The position numbers and the translations under genes are program-made. A stretch of DNA of 64,000 nt from Strigamia acuminata (lineage: Eukaryota; Arthropoda; Chilopoda; Geophilomorpha; Linotaeniidae): NCBI GenBank assembly GCA_949358305.1, contig OX442315.1:37472427-37536426 (forward strand). Direction: 5' to 3'. Each line of letters opens with the position of its first letter. Position 1 is the stretch's first letter. Of the stretch, positions 1 through 12,900 are shown piece after piece. A model generated the notes under the pieces. The model did not search any database, was not told the origin of the DNA, and worked only from the letters and a program-made list of their open reading frames with translations.

Positions 1-975
1 GAAAACTGTCCGCATTCTTGCGCATTTGTGCCACGTGGCCAAATGACCGCGTAATGTTGTTGTGACGATGCCGCGAAGTCAGCCCTATTTTTCGGCCCGC
101 CCAGACACTCAACCAGTACTTGCGACCCGTTTACAAGTGTATAAAACCGTTTTCATGCAATAAATCTATTCAGTGATATTTGTCGTAAGTTATATTATTC
201 AGTACAATTCACTTAACGTGCACCTAGAATTTGCCTATCTCACTTACGGTAATTTAGATATTACCATTACATAAACATAGAATCGTCACAACTTATTTCC
301 ACAACTCAGCCTATCACAGTTGTGGAAGATGGAAGCACATTATTATTGTGCCCCATAGTTTGAGAAACGCTGCAGTAGGGGATCAATACCATGAGTTACT
401 AAGTGAAATAGAAAATGCTAAGAAAGCTTGAAACACTTTAAAAACTAATTTTGAGCTGGTATCTAGAGCTAGAATCATCAGACTTCTAGATTAATTCTGC
501 AGCTTGAAGTTTGACGCTGCAACGGTCAATTAGAATCTTTGCAGGAAATATTATAAATGCGGCAAAAAACTCTCAGATGTGAAACACAAATTATCGGACT
601 TATATCTGGCTTTTCAACTAGTTAGGTGTGACGGTTACAACTTTATTCCTACCAAATGGTAGTACAAGGAATAGATTGAAGCAAGTAAATAAATACAACA
701 TGATTTTCAATATACTACATTTTATTGGTCACCGGATATGATTATTATAATAATCATTCCGGCCAATATACAAGAAAATACTAAAGTTCTACATGAGACA
801 AATGCCGACATTTGGCTCGTTAAGAATTATTCTAAACTATACAATACATTGGTCAAATGGCCCTAAAATAATATCATTACAGTTATTGATTATCCAGCAG
901 TCCATGCACAAGATGTAGCATTCTTGTGCATGAAAACATTGATGCCATCTAACCGAGGTGAGTTCAGTTCTTTGA
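1..975. other. Gene-free stretch, possible LTR remnant
   Basis: No gene is supportable here. The first 300 bases look like the downstream half of an LTR-type promoter: a TATA-like GTATAAAACC near 138 is followed within 25 bases by AATAAA. No matching second copy or coding domain is visible. The rest is AT-rich with scattered stops in all frames. By inference it is intronic to the PKC gene that runs leftward out of the window. Confidence 0.25.
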
Positions 976-1275
976 ATTTCACTTCTTAGACAATCGTTTG
1001 TTCGACCCCACTTCTCGAATTGATTGTTTCTTCGACTTGTTTTTGTCTGAGAAATGACCCAGTCGAGAAGTGATTGTCTGAGAAGTGACCCCTTAAATTT
1101 CAAAAATGTAATTTTTTTAAAAATATAATAAAAAATTAGATAGTAAATTAAATGTTTTATTCAAACTTTGAATCTATTTTAGAAGTTGTGAGCAATGCCG
1201 CAAATAAATTCCAGCAAAGACATTGTGCGCCTCTCAGACATCAAGTGGCTTATCCTTGCCTCTCTTTGTATGTCT

Positions 1276-2007
1276 TTACGCTTTTTGAGGGGGTTTGGAA
1301 CTCCTGAGATGATGCCTTCCCTGTTCTCGAAGAGCTGCATTTTGGCCGAACAATGGCTTTAACTGCCTGTACGCCGACACTATTTTGTTCGTAGGCAAAA
1401 ATGCCAGAGCAGACAGCTGGCATACTAGCATTCTAAATTCATCATCCGCCAAGTACAGGGCATGGAGGTGTTCGTGTTGCACCCGTCGGTAAACGCACTG
1501 AGTTAAATGGAAGTAACATCCGTGAAGAATTGTGTTAGGAAGAACTTCCTGTACAGCATTCAGTGCACCAACCTCAAAATCGCTGATGAAATACTCCGGT
1601 GAGAATTCTCCGTCAATCAACTCCTCGATTAGAGTTTTAACTTTTGCAAACATCATGACGTATGCCGCTTTTACTCTGCATTCCATCAAACAGAAAACCA
1701 TCGGCAGAGTTCGTTTAGTTACATCTGATACACCAACTTGACAATGGAGTGTGTAAAGTTGGTTAAAAAATTTTGGGACAGTCTGGAAAGTTCCATCACC
1801 AAGAACACTAACAGACTCGCATAAATGTATTAAGTTCTCGGCTGTTGTGAACAACAATAGCATCCTGGTACCGCAATTTGTCCTCATGGCAGCGTATAAA
1901 AATCGCTTACCCTCTAAAGTACTGGAGAAGGGCTCGAGAGCATCCCACCGCAGCTGGTGCAAGTAATCACTAATCAGGCTCCGTTGGTAGCTCTTTGCGG
2001 CGAGCAC
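1276..2007 (-). pseudogene. MULE transposase fragment
   Basis: A 243-codon ORF with the core layout of MULE transposases: an early DDE-type block VLGDGTFQTVP, then PMVFCLME, then SDFEVGALNAVQEVLP followed by GCYFHLTQ, giving the expected D...D...H-x-x-H/C pattern. MULE transposases cut and paste DNA using a DDE catalytic triad. The C-terminal third of a typical protein is missing; the ORF ends in low-similarity sequence just after residue 200. Its N terminus overlaps the C terminus of the FLYWCH ORF in another frame over 1970-2007, which suggests that one frameshift split a single original gene. Confidence 0.7.
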
Positions 2008-2380
2008 GCTTCACCACTTGAGCAAGTGCAGTTCGACTTGGACAATAGTTTTTCATGCGACGTGTTTCCGTGTGCAGAGTAGCCTGTATAATTACGGATG
2101 GCTTTTCGGTAGTCATCATTGCCCTATCCTTCATGGCCTGTGTTAGATGGATGACACGTGTGCGTTCTGGATTTGGCAAGTGGCTGTGTGCACATGGGTC
2201 GTTAATAAGTTGTGGTTGGACTATGTTCGTGTTTGTTGTATCCCGTCCACCGCACTTCTTGTAGAATACATCGCACTTCCAATAAATCCGATCACCTCGT
2301 TGCTTGTCAAGAACGTAGGCGTAACCACCTAAACAAAGCTTCGGTTTTCCTCGCACAGTTTTTTCCATGGTAAGTGCCAT
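1970..2380 (-). pseudogene. FLYWCH zinc-finger N-terminal part of the MULE protein
   Basis: A 136-codon ORF. Residues 12-50 have the FLYWCH pattern: a GGYAYV stretch, then IYWKCDVFYKKCGGR, then a Cys-x-His pair (DPCAHSH). FLYWCH domains are zinc-binding DNA-recognition modules often found N-terminal to MULE transposases. It lies immediately upstream of and overlapping the transposase ORF, and its basic tail (KRARRKELP) reads through the same bases as the start of that ORF in a shifted frame. It is probably the broken N-terminal half of one protein. Confidence 0.6.
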
Positions 2381-2595
2381 TGCGTAACTGGAACTGTATA
2401 ATGTTGAACTACAGAACGAGCGTGCTTAAATAGTGCCTGCACGACGATACGTTTGTGCGACATGAATGTAACGTTTGTGCGACTGTAATGTTTGTACGAC
2501 GTAACGTTCATGCAACATGCAGCAATCGGCGAAGAAGAAACGGTTTTCGAAGAAATGACCGTGTCGAAGAAACGATTGTCAAAGAAGTAGCCCCC

Positions 2596-3085
2596 TACCG
2601 TCTTACCCCGAATATAACACCATGGTGTTATATTCGAATGTAACATGTAAGTTTGTAAAAAAAAGAAAATTGCTTCCCAAATTGATTTACAAACATGATA
2701 GCCTCTAACAACACTAACTAACTTGAATTCACACATTTCTAAACAATCCTATTTGCAGCACTGCACAACACATCTTCAATAAACAAATCTGTTAAATGTG
2801 TATGTTTAATATGTAAAATCCAGTGCACGTTTCGGTAGCGTTTTGGAAGCGTACACTGTATGTCTTTCATAGTTTTCTAAAAATTCGAATATAACACCAT
2901 GGTGTTGTATTTGAAAACAATAAAAAAATCGAATATAACACCATGGGGGTGTATTCGAATATAACGCCATAGTGTTATAGCTGAAGTGGTGTTATATTCG
3001 ATTTTTTGCTCAATGTTTACAAACTTGCCATTTTGAGTAAAACTCGAATACAACACCATGGTGTTATATTCGGGGGAAGACGGTA
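2596..3085. mobile_element. 490-bp MITE inserted in the MULE terminal region
   Basis: The terminal inverted repeat TACCGTCTTACCCC at 2596 is matched by GGGGGAAGACGGTA ending at 3085, and both ends coincide with TA, fitting a Tc1/mariner-type target. The interior carries at least four copies of a perfect palindrome centred on CCATGG (ATAACACCATGGTGTTAT) or variants of it, near 2625, 2898, 2940 and 3057. No coding capacity. Confidence 0.6.
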
Positions 3086-3281
3086 GTAAACGGAGCTAAG
3101 AATTCGGTTTCGAAGTACTGAGTGTCGAAGAAATGAATCATTTTTCGGAATTTAAGAAGTAATAAATTTCGAAAAACTGAAGGAACACCTTTTTTTCTGG
3201 ACCTCAATAAAAATATTCATTGTATCCAGACCCTACTTAAAATTATTTGCTGACCCCTGGTCTACACCAATCAAGCCGGAT

Positions 3282-4200
3282 GTGGCACCAGACGCTAGAT
3301 TCCTCATTGATTCAAGATTCCGTAAAATATGTGGTTGTAACTGTGTCTACACATTGGAAAAACGCGCCGTGATGTTAGTCTATGTTGACAACATCGTCTT
3401 ATACACCCACAACAACCACGTCAAATCCAAAGTCATCAATCTACTTTCCGGGAAATTCGAGATCATCGACCTCGAAGCGATTCCAGTACAATACTCTTGG
3501 GGGTCGAATTTATTCGACAAGGCAGCCAAACTTTTATATCTCAACAATCATATATCGAGAAATTGGGGAAGAAATTCGACATCCGACAGGATAACATTAT
3601 TAAAGTCCCTGTTACACAAGGGACGAATTTGATAAAAGGTTCTCTAACTAATCTCCCCAGTTTCCCTTATCGTTCCCTCATTGCGTCCCTTCACTTTCTC
3701 GCTTCCCAAACTAGACCTGACGATTCATTCTCTTATCATATTCCTTTCACAATTTAATAATTGTTATGACAACAAACATGGTAAATGTATTTTACAGGTA
3801 CTCAGATATGAAGTAAACACCTCTAATTATACGATCGAATTGTCACAGTGCACCTCCAAACGACTCTGGAACTACACTGATGGTTCTTGGGCAAGCAACC
3901 TCGCAACATCACTTAGTTTTGGCAGCTACATTATTTACAGCATGTCGGCCATACAGTATGCCAATCGCATGGAACTGCCAGAAGCAAACTAGTGTTCAAC
4001 TAAGGAAGCAGAATTTATCGCGTCAGTTGAATGCGTTAAAAAAACTATACTGGCTTGACAATGTATTTGGATCTTTCGTGGACTGGACACCAATAACCTT
4101 TCAATTCCTTTCATCTACAGTGATGCGCGGTCAGCTATCCAGCTATACATTGCTTCCAACTTCGTAAAGTTGCTGGTGAAATTAATGTGGCCGACATATT
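3282..4200 (+). pseudogene. copia-like pol remnant: reverse transcriptase end and RNase H
   Basis: Frames shift repeatedly but the order of conserved blocks is that of Ty1/copia pol. First comes the RT catalytic block, seen here as YVDNIVLYT (normally YVDD). Then FPYRSLIASLHFLASQTRPD, the usual link to RNase H; then TDGSWASN of RNase H; and finally VADIFTNK, the classical copia pol terminus. The second Asp of the RT motif is Asn, and several stops and frameshifts are present. A likely 3' LTR follows after an A/G-rich tract. The element lies inside the inferred PKC intron. Confidence 0.75.
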
Positions 4201-4495
4201 CACTAACAAGTAAGTGGCTTGCTAGTTATTACTCCGTACTTTCGAAAGTGTTTACAATTTAATTAATTACGATATGTCATTCTTTCTTTTTCCCGTTTTG
4301 TGAGAATCTTACTTTAAGGTGCAGAATTTGATTATTTAGTGCTCTCCTAGAACTGCCTGAGTACTGTATGATTCGCCTTCTTTATATTATTTATACGTAT
4401 TATCGGCATACAATGCAAGGTGTGTATATTATTTATTTGTCTCTTTATTTGCTCATTTATAGTTATGTAAACTATGTTCTGGCAAAGGAGGGATT

Positions 4496-5623
4496 TGTTG
4501 GGTACTGAATGATATTTCATCAGCTTTGCTCATTACTTTTGCCAAGACACAGGTCTTGATTGTCTATTTTGTAAATGGGTTGATATTTTCTTTAGATTAT
4601 GCATAGAACCCATAGTTTAAGTATTCTAGCTTTTGGCATTATGCATTGACTAGATCTCCTTATAAATAGTTCCATATCCTGGCACTAAATGACAGCCTGT
4701 ACTTTGTATCCTAAAACCTTCTCCTACATGCCAAAATGGCTTTTAGATGCTTTTATTTTCTCTCCTTTGTCATGGATTATGTTTTGTAAGTTTTATGCAT
4801 AAGAAACATTTTCTTTTGTATTATTATCATTTAGTTACTCGCCAAGTATGCGCTGTATAAGTGCTTAGCACGTTTGGCTCTCTATGTACCACCTTTTGGT
4901 GACCCTAATGCACGGATGCACCAGATTTCGCACCGTACACATTGTGACTAAGACCATTTTATCGCTTCCACTGTGTCCCTGCCCACGGATAATTGGCAAA
5001 ATACCTAGCCCTACTTAAAAGAAAGCGCGACTTCACGCATATGCATATTGCGCCCAATACGGCGGCCATCTCATACCCATGGTGCACAATTGGACTATAA
5101 AAGGCCCAACATCCTGTGTTGGAGCCAGAGTTCTGTAAGAACAGCTACGATTCACACCTAGCAGTTCTCCACTCTTGTTCGCGATAGTGATACTTAGGGA
5201 ATGTTCTGGTAAGCCATTCCCAGTACCATGAGAGATCCATAGGTTAAGAGACTGAGTCCTGGATGAACAACTGACTGACCATGCGGCACAACCGGTTAAC
5301 CCTAATCACACGTGCCGCGTGGCTTGTGATTGCAGGTCTGCTGCAGCAAAACAGCAAAGCAATAGGAGAGCCATGAGAAACTGACCCCTACCATAAACCA
5401 TTAATACAGTCTCTTCTGTTCACTTCTGTTTAACGTGATGTGCGTCCGGCCCTGTTACCGGTAGGCATTCCCGTGCCCTAATGGCGACCGTCCACTCGCA
5501 CAAGTTTAGAATGCTTTTTTATTCTGTCTTTTCATTTCCTTTCTCTTGTGGAAATTAAATACTGTTTGTTCAAGATGTAGTAATGATCTTTCTTAAGTGC
5601 AACTAAAATCTTGTTAACATAAC
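4496..5623 (+). repeat. Probable 3' LTR of the copia-like element
   Basis: The sequence begins TGTTGGG directly after the polypurine tract GGCAAAGGAGGGAT, the normal position of a copia 3' LTR. It carries a TATA box (CTATAAAAGG, about 5095) and may end near AACA at about 5623. No 5' copy lies in the window, so the right boundary is approximate. Confidence 0.5.
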
Positions 5624-6377
5624 ATTATCCCTTCATTCAACTCGCATCATTTAAGTCTCAAATTGCTTCCATTTGCACATCATAAGCATATTCAATAAGT
5701 ATGCCACATTAAAATACATTTCATCTATTTCAGTTAATGCTTAATTGATGTGCGCAGGACATACCGTATTACGCCACTTTAAGCCGCGTGCCCCTAAAAC
5801 TCGAATGTGACCAAACTGCCAGTACACCTCGTTTTTACCAACACTTCGTTATAACAGAGTACGAATTTTTTTCAATGAGAATTGAATCAAAACAAGCATT
5901 ATTATATAATTTATATGTCCAAAATGTATTAAATTTCTATACATTTTTAAAATTTTAATACTCTATGTTAACTTCCAGAATTTCAAGAAACACAAATTTA
6001 TGGCGCAAATTCCTCTATTTTTTATTTAGAAAAACAAAAACCAGCTTTTTCACTTGGCATGCCGGTAAGTAGTAAAAAAGCTCAGATAAAGCAAGGTTTG
6101 ACTAATTCGTAGTACAGGTACCACATTACTGTTGTTTATATTTGGAGTGTCACCTGGATTCAATATGCAAATCCTGAATGAGAGTCTTCTACCGGGGGGA
6201 ATTCTTGTAATCTCGCGACCCAGAACAGGTTTTGGGATTTCCGTTTTGGACACCAACTCGTGCAGGTCGCGCAAGAAGTGCGCAAATAAAGAAAAGCAAC
6301 TTTACACATTACGAATTGAGGCAAATTCTTTTCAACGCTTTCCAACAATTACCTTCGTTTTAAGCTGCATGCCACTG
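5624..6377. other. No gene seen
   Basis: AT-rich non-coding sequence with no recognisable element. By position it lies in the intron downstream of the last visible PKC exon. Confidence 0.4.
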
Positions 6378-6580
6378 TACAGTCGTGGACTAAAAAAAAC
6401 TTCCCTTCCGTTTTCCTGTTTTAATTTTATCTACCAGGTGGCATAAAAATCCATTGAGATTCAATGACATCAATCTTGACCCGGTCTCTCGTCTTGCCCT
6501 AACAACAGTATTAAAAGATAGAACGGGCAAATAATGATGGAAACTAAACTGAAGAGAAGTTTTTTTTGTCCACGACTGTA
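6378..6580. mobile_element. Tc1/mariner-type MITE, intact copy
   Basis: TA followed by CAGTCGTGGAC at the left and GTCCACGACTG followed by TA at the right. About 200 bp, non-coding. A second copy at 8280-9695 shares the interior (for example the stretch around CTACCAGGTGGCATAAAAAT) but is interrupted by three later insertions. This copy therefore serves as the empty-site reference for dating those insertions. Confidence 0.8.
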
Positions 6581-6935
6581 CATGGGATTATTAACTTATA
6601 AATTATCAACTTTTTTTACCGGCATGCCAGCTTAAAACGAAGGTAATACCGTATGGTACCTGTACTATAAGTTAAATTTGTCAAACCATGCTTTAACGCT
6701 CTTGCAGCTGAACTTTTCACAAACCCTTGCTTAGCGCTTATTGCACTTAACATTCTTGCAATTACCTGTCAACGTTGGCAAATGTATGCAAGTATGAGGT
6801 GCAAAAGGAATACCACTAGTGGAATAGCAAACATAAGAAGGTACAGTACTGCTTAGTTGTGCTCTGTAGCCACTAGAGTGCAGCACCAGAATCTCTTTCT
6901 GTTTCTGTTTTAACAAAAATGACAATAGAACTTAC

Positions 6936-9900
6936 AAATTTAATGTTTCGTGCCATTCAGGATTCAGGTTTGCTTTGATTGTCTTTGTTTTCTTTTTGCT
7001 CGAATTGTCGGTGTCTGGAATGAGCTTCAATTTTACATAGGGATCTGATGCGCCATTGGGATCCATAGGAATGAGGTTCTTTGCTTGGCGGACTACAAAT
7101 AAACATTTACGATGATTTTAACAAAAACCAAAATTAAGCAAAATTCCAAAGAAAACAAGAGATAACTTATTAAAAGATACTAAAAGGGTTTGAAAAGTTT
7201 AAAACTCTCTGCATTTACAGTATGTACAAAAACTGCCCATCTAGTCTGTAATTTATTTGATCAGTTATTCAGTTTATCGAAATAAAAAAATTAGAATGGA
7301 TTTGACACCAGGTGCCGGTTTCTTGTAGCTTTCTAGAGCACTGCATTTTTAAAAATGCAAAAAATAAATTATTTCAATGCTTATTTTAGTTTTATTTTAT
7401 TAATATAATTTGTTGAAACCCCATTTGGTACCCAGGGACCCAAATTAAGGCGCCATAGTTGACATTTGTCATTTTATCCGCTATTTTGCTCTATTGTCAA
7501 GTCCTTAATTCGACAAATATAATACAGTAAGCGTATTTATGGACCATACCTTCCGCGATGAGTTTGTTGTTGTTGGCGTGGATTTTGAGCTCGATCCTGC
7601 CTCTTCGTTCGGTATGGTCGCAACCGCAGAGGTTGGGCACGCTTACCTCGCAGCGTTTGTGAACGTTCATGTCGCATGCTAAAAAATGTAAAACAAAAAT
7701 TAAATATAAACATATAACCGCCAACCTAAACTTGCGCATATATTTGTCATGTCATTAATTTTGACTGGTATCGTAAAGTGTACCACGGTACTAACACTAA
7801 GTCCACCTGTACCGATCCAAAAAGTACCACAGTGCTAATACACGATTCTTTAGGCCCTTAAAATTGTACTGAGGGTTAAAATTGTACTGAGGGTTAAAAT
7901 TGTACTGCGGTATCGGTACATTCCTTTCTACTGTCACATTTCAAAGACATAATCTGTAGTCACATTGAAAGTTAATTGTAAAGATTTAAGTTAAGTTAAT
8001 TGTAAGTGTACACACCTAGTTTGTACAGTTTAAAAGACATGTTAGAATTAAGTTATATTGAATTAAAACTGATTGAATTGATTGCGGAGATTCCATTTAG
8101 GAATTTCCGACTTGTTGAATAAAAGAGATTCATTTAATTAAGCTTATAACCGATTCATTCTTAAAACTCAAACAGTTACCTGGTTAGACAAAAGCCCCTT
8201 TAAACTACGTAACAATATAATTAACAAACAAATACATAACACAGATACGGAGTATTTCTTAATTTTTATTTTAGCACTGTACAGTCGTGGACAAAAAACT
8301 TCTCTTCAGTTTAGCGGTTTTAAGTTTATCTACCAGGTGGCATAAAAATCCATTGAGATTCAATGACATCAATCCAAGGCTGGACTGGGAAAAAATTTAG
8401 TACCGGAAAATCTGGATGGATCGAGCCACGACAAAAAGAAAAAATTTTCACAGCGTCACGGGCCACCGGGAAATTCCCGGTAACCCGCCATGACGGTCCA
8501 GCACTGCATCAATATTGACCCGATTTCTCGTCTTGCCTTAAAGGTCATGGGAAGAGAAAAATAAAAATTGAGGAGAAGATTGTTTGTGTCATTATTAGAC
8601 CAAATCCATTGTTGAAACGTGTTCAATTGTTTCGAGAGTGTTATATCGTTCGTTTAAACGTTTGAAAATTCTCAAATGTCCTCCATTTTTAGTTTTCGAA
8701 AGTTTCCAAAAGTTGCCGTTGGTGGCGCTATTTATGACGTCATCGGCGACAAACAAGCAGCTTTTTAGCATGGGCTTGGCTTCATTTAAGAGCTACAAAA
8801 TTTTTTTTCCAAATTTGACAACACTGTTAGGTTATTGGGATTTTAATATTCAGTAAATATTCCAATTTGCTATTTGTTGCAAGTGTATAGGTTCAAAAGA
8901 ACTAATAATAAATTTTCGTAGCTCTTAAATGAAGCCAAGCCCATGCTAAAAAGCTGCTTGTTTGTCGCCGATGACGTCATAAATAGCGCCACCAACGGCA
9001 ACTTTTGGAAACTTTCGAAAACTAAAAATGGAGGACATTTGAGAATTTTCAAACGTTTAAACGAACGATATAACACTCTCGAAACAATTGAACACGTTTC
9101 AACAATGGATTTGGTCTAATAATGACACAAACAATCTTCTCCTCAATTTTTATTTTTCTCTTCCCATGACCTTTAACAACAGTACGGTATTAAAAGATAG
9201 GGCTCTGAACAAAACGCTGGGTACACCCAAAATGGGGTACCCAATTTGGGTACCCAAGATTTCCTAGAATGATTAATTAAATTTGTAAAAAAAAAATAAT
9301 ACGCCATCAATTTTAAAAATTAAGTATTAGATTACAAACAAGTGAGTAGAAAAATAATTAAGATTATAAATTAAGCTGGGCGTCTTACAGCACTAAAAAC
9401 AAAACCACGTTACCATTTACCGCGACACCAGTACATCGCAAATCCTTGCACACGAGCTTGTCTCTTTTCCTGTCAATGTTGTTTTGGAAAAATGCATTAA
9501 ATGATATCAAATAATAACAAATATTTAAAAAAGTGATACTTTTTATTCCTAAATAAATAAATTTCGTTGTCCTTGGGCACCCAAATTGGGTGTACCCTAC
9601 GTTTTGTTCAGAGCCAAATGATAGACCGGGCAAATAATAACAAATATACTTAAAACAGCTAAACTGAGAGAGGTTGTGTTTTCTCCACGACTGTACAATT
9701 GCTTTAACAAGAGCAGGCACTCAAAAAGGTCATCGGATAGTTTGTTATTGTGGGGGTTCAATATTATTCTCCCTCTACTACAAATTTATTGTAGCCTACA
9801 TAAAAAACGGCTTCTTACTGCACAATTAGCGCTTTTTTGGCCTTTGCGGATTGTCCACGCTTACGTTCGTCCCCAAAACGAATATTCTTTGCCTCAGGGG

Positions 9901-12900
9901 GCACTGTAAACAATCCCTCCGTGATAGCAATCCGCATGATGTATTACACAGGTAGGTTTTGGCAAAAACCAGCCAAGTACAACTGTGCCCTCGTCCACCT
10001 TTGCATCATCTACAGTGACCAGACACAGGCGATTGCATGTTTTCTTGTAAGGTGCGTCCAAAAAGTCTGTGGAATGAAAAATTATGTAAAAAAATTAACT
10101 TCCAACATTTTGATTTCATTTTCTTTTTAGGATTACTAAAGATACCACTCAAGTGATATCTGATTAAATTTTGAAACTGATTCAATAACATTTATTTAAA
10201 ATATCAACAATAGATGAAAAAACAGGTGTCCAAAAAGTCTGTGGAATTTATGTTTATTCTTTCCCACGGTAGTGAGGTTGTATTTAGAGTCAATAACAGA
10301 GCATTGTTATGTAATTATACCTTTGTTATAATGCTGTTTTGCATTTTGATACATCTGGCTATTGTTTCATCCAAAATGCCAAACAAAGAATTCACTGCTG
10401 ATGTCATGATAAAAATATTGGAAAATGAAAGCTGGAAGACTTACTAATCATGAAATTGCTAAGCTAATTGATAAATATAACTAGAATATTATCAGTAAAA
10501 AAAATTAGCAACTTAAACCTCGATCGGAAAGACCAATAGTAACTGCAAATCAAGCTGATTGCAGAGTTCTAAATTTGGCAACAATCTGTTCACAGTCGGT
10601 TCAAAAAAATCCGTGATGTCTTTGAAGGAAACATTAGTAAAAGTAGTGTTCATAATCAAGATTTCAAGATTTCCCAAACAACCAACTTTGAAACCTCAAC
10701 ATACTCAAGCCAAATTATAGTGGGCAAGGTTCACATGCCCTGGAACAATGAGTGGCGAACAGTGATTTCAGTGAAGAGAAGTTGAATTTTGAGGGTCCTG
10801 ATGGTTTGGCTAACTATTGGCATGAAATTCGAAAAGAACCACACCTTTTTCAGAGCCCAGCAGAGTGGAGTGCCAGTGAAGGTGACGGGAGCTTTGAAGG
10901 AAAGAACTTATTAGCATTCATTATGTAGCCGTCAGAAATAAGAAAATTATCAGGAACACTTCATGAGCTTTTGCTTCCTGTTGAGCAACCAATTTGGGAT
11001 ACCTAATGGATATTTCAGCAGGATAATATTCACAATTAGAATTCAATGAGCGCATGGTTTATAGAAAAAATAATGCATCTATTGGAGTTGCCAGCCTGAA
11101 ATCCTGACTAAAATCTATGAGGAATAATGACCAGACAAGTTTATGCCAATAACAGACAATTTTCTACCATTGATGAGTTAAAAACTGTGATTGAAGAATC
11201 CTGGAAGAATACTGAAGAATAATCTTCTGAAACTCTGGAAAAATTATTGTATTTATGGAAAATCGTATTTCTGAAGTAATTAAACGTATTGGAAAGATAA
11301 TTGGTCCATAAACAAAAAATATTTCCAATCTATAGTTTAAAAAAATTTGTTAATTGTTAAATTCCACAGACATTTTGGACACCCGTTTTTTCATCTATTG
11401 TTGATATTTAGTAATCCTAAAAGGAAAATAAAATTAAAATATAAGAATTTAATTTTTTTTTCAAATTTTTCGTCATTCCACAGACTTTTTGGACGCACCT
11501 TAAGCATCAAATCTTCGCCAAGTCTCGTGTTCAGATTTGGCGTAAGTACGTGTCGATGTCCGCATCCCTCAAAACATTCTGGCCTGACGGCTGAATGAAA
11601 TACAGTTCACGGTCTTAAGTACTGCGAACCTTGACTCCTGGTTTCCCTCTTTTCCAGCTATAACCGTCTGTTATAACCTTCAATGTGTAGGTTGGTTTGA
11701 TTGCAAATGGCTTTGTATTGATGGTGCCCGGCTTCCTTTCTGCAGACCAGTCTCGTACCATCCGTTTCATAATTTCTTGAAATCTGTGCACAGGGAGCCG
11801 CTTTCTAAGCGTACAGTGCGTTTTAATGGTATTATTGGTTGACTCCAGACCATTATTCGTACACGGGACAAACTGAATAACGGTTGTGTTAATTTAAACA
11901 AAATTATTTACAAGCACTTTTTTACAATCAATTATACAAATAATGTAAATACCGTACTGCCTTGAATAAACGCCCGGCGCTAATTCAAGCCAGGCGTCTA
12001 CCCAAAAAAAAGTTAAACACTTTCTTGCCACCGCTTCACCAGTGTTTTCCAACGCAAACTTAATATCATTTGGAGCCATATTGCTGCAAAAAATGGTTCG
12101 GAATGCAGCAGTGAAGCCATCAAAGCTTGTAAAATACCTCATTCGTACCGTACGTCACGTGTACGGTACGAATGAGATAAAAACGTTATTCGTACATAAT
12201 CACAAACCCGGCGTTTATTCAAGGCCGGTGTTTATTAACTTTTTGGCCCTCTGTTGACCGACGCTTAATCGAGAGCCGGCGTTTAATTACGCCCGGCCCT
12301 TATTCAAGGCAGTACGGTTCGTACATTTACTGGAAAAACAAAATATTTTAATGTTTTTTTTACATGACAAAAACATTAGTTTCTGCAAATTTCCTTTGTA
12401 CTGTAAATTTACAGAATTTGTTTTAAGAGTGTTACGATAGTCTTGTAACGAGACAATAAAAAAAATCGATATTTTAAAACTACAATATCTTTGTTTTTAT
12501 CGATTTTCTGATTTGAAGCACTTACTTATTGTTAGTATTTAAGCTCAGGGGCAGTCCATAAATTACGTAACGCACCAAGGGGGGAGAGGGGTTTCAAATT
12601 TTGTTAAGGTCATTACTAAGGGATAGGGAGGTTTCTAATTTTGTTAAGTTTCATTTAAAAAAATTTTAATGTTTAATAACGAAAATATAAGCTTTTTTAT
12701 TTGATTTTGGAAAATTCTGGGGGGAGATTCAAGTTTTGTTTCTAATTAGGAGGTGGGGGTTTCGTAATTTGTTACTACCATGTTAAAAATGGGGGAGGAG
12801 GGTCTAAAAATTCCAAATTTTGCATTACGTAATTTATGGACGGCCCCTCAGCAATAAATCTAATTAGTTCCTCAAATAGTCACTATCAAAGAGGAGCAAT

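Larger units (their letters stand above)
978..2590 (-). mobile_element. MULE-type DNA transposon with imperfect TIRs
   Basis: The ends are imperfect inverted repeats of about 50 bp. GACAATCGTTTGTTCGAC at 989-1006 is matched by GTCGAAGAAACGATTGTC at 2563-2580, with further similarity on both sides built from repeats of the type GAAGAAATGACC. Between them lie a FLYWCH-like ORF and a MULE transposase ORF in different frames. The right terminal region is split by a separate MITE at 2596-3085; similar GTCGAAGAAATGA repeats resume at about 3090-3180. The element is dead as written. Confidence 0.65.
8280..9695. mobile_element. Composite: Tc1/mariner-type MITE with three nested insertions
   Basis: The outer element has the same TACAGTCGTGGAC termini as the copy at 6378-6580. 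It contains, in order, a hAT-like MITE (8375-8506), a TTAA-flanked long-TIR element (8542-9172) and a second hAT-like MITE (9201-9615). Each insertion is bounded by a duplicated target that exists once in the uninterrupted copy. It lies in PKC intron 4. Confidence 0.8.

Noticed and set aside
1-6935. Search for the remaining C2 and kinase exons of PKC
   Set aside because: No GXGXXG, HRD or DFG-type block on the minus strand; they must lie outside the window.
8638-9076. Two ORFs with the same 50-residue start on opposite strands
   Set aside because: They arise from the two arms of one inverted repeat.
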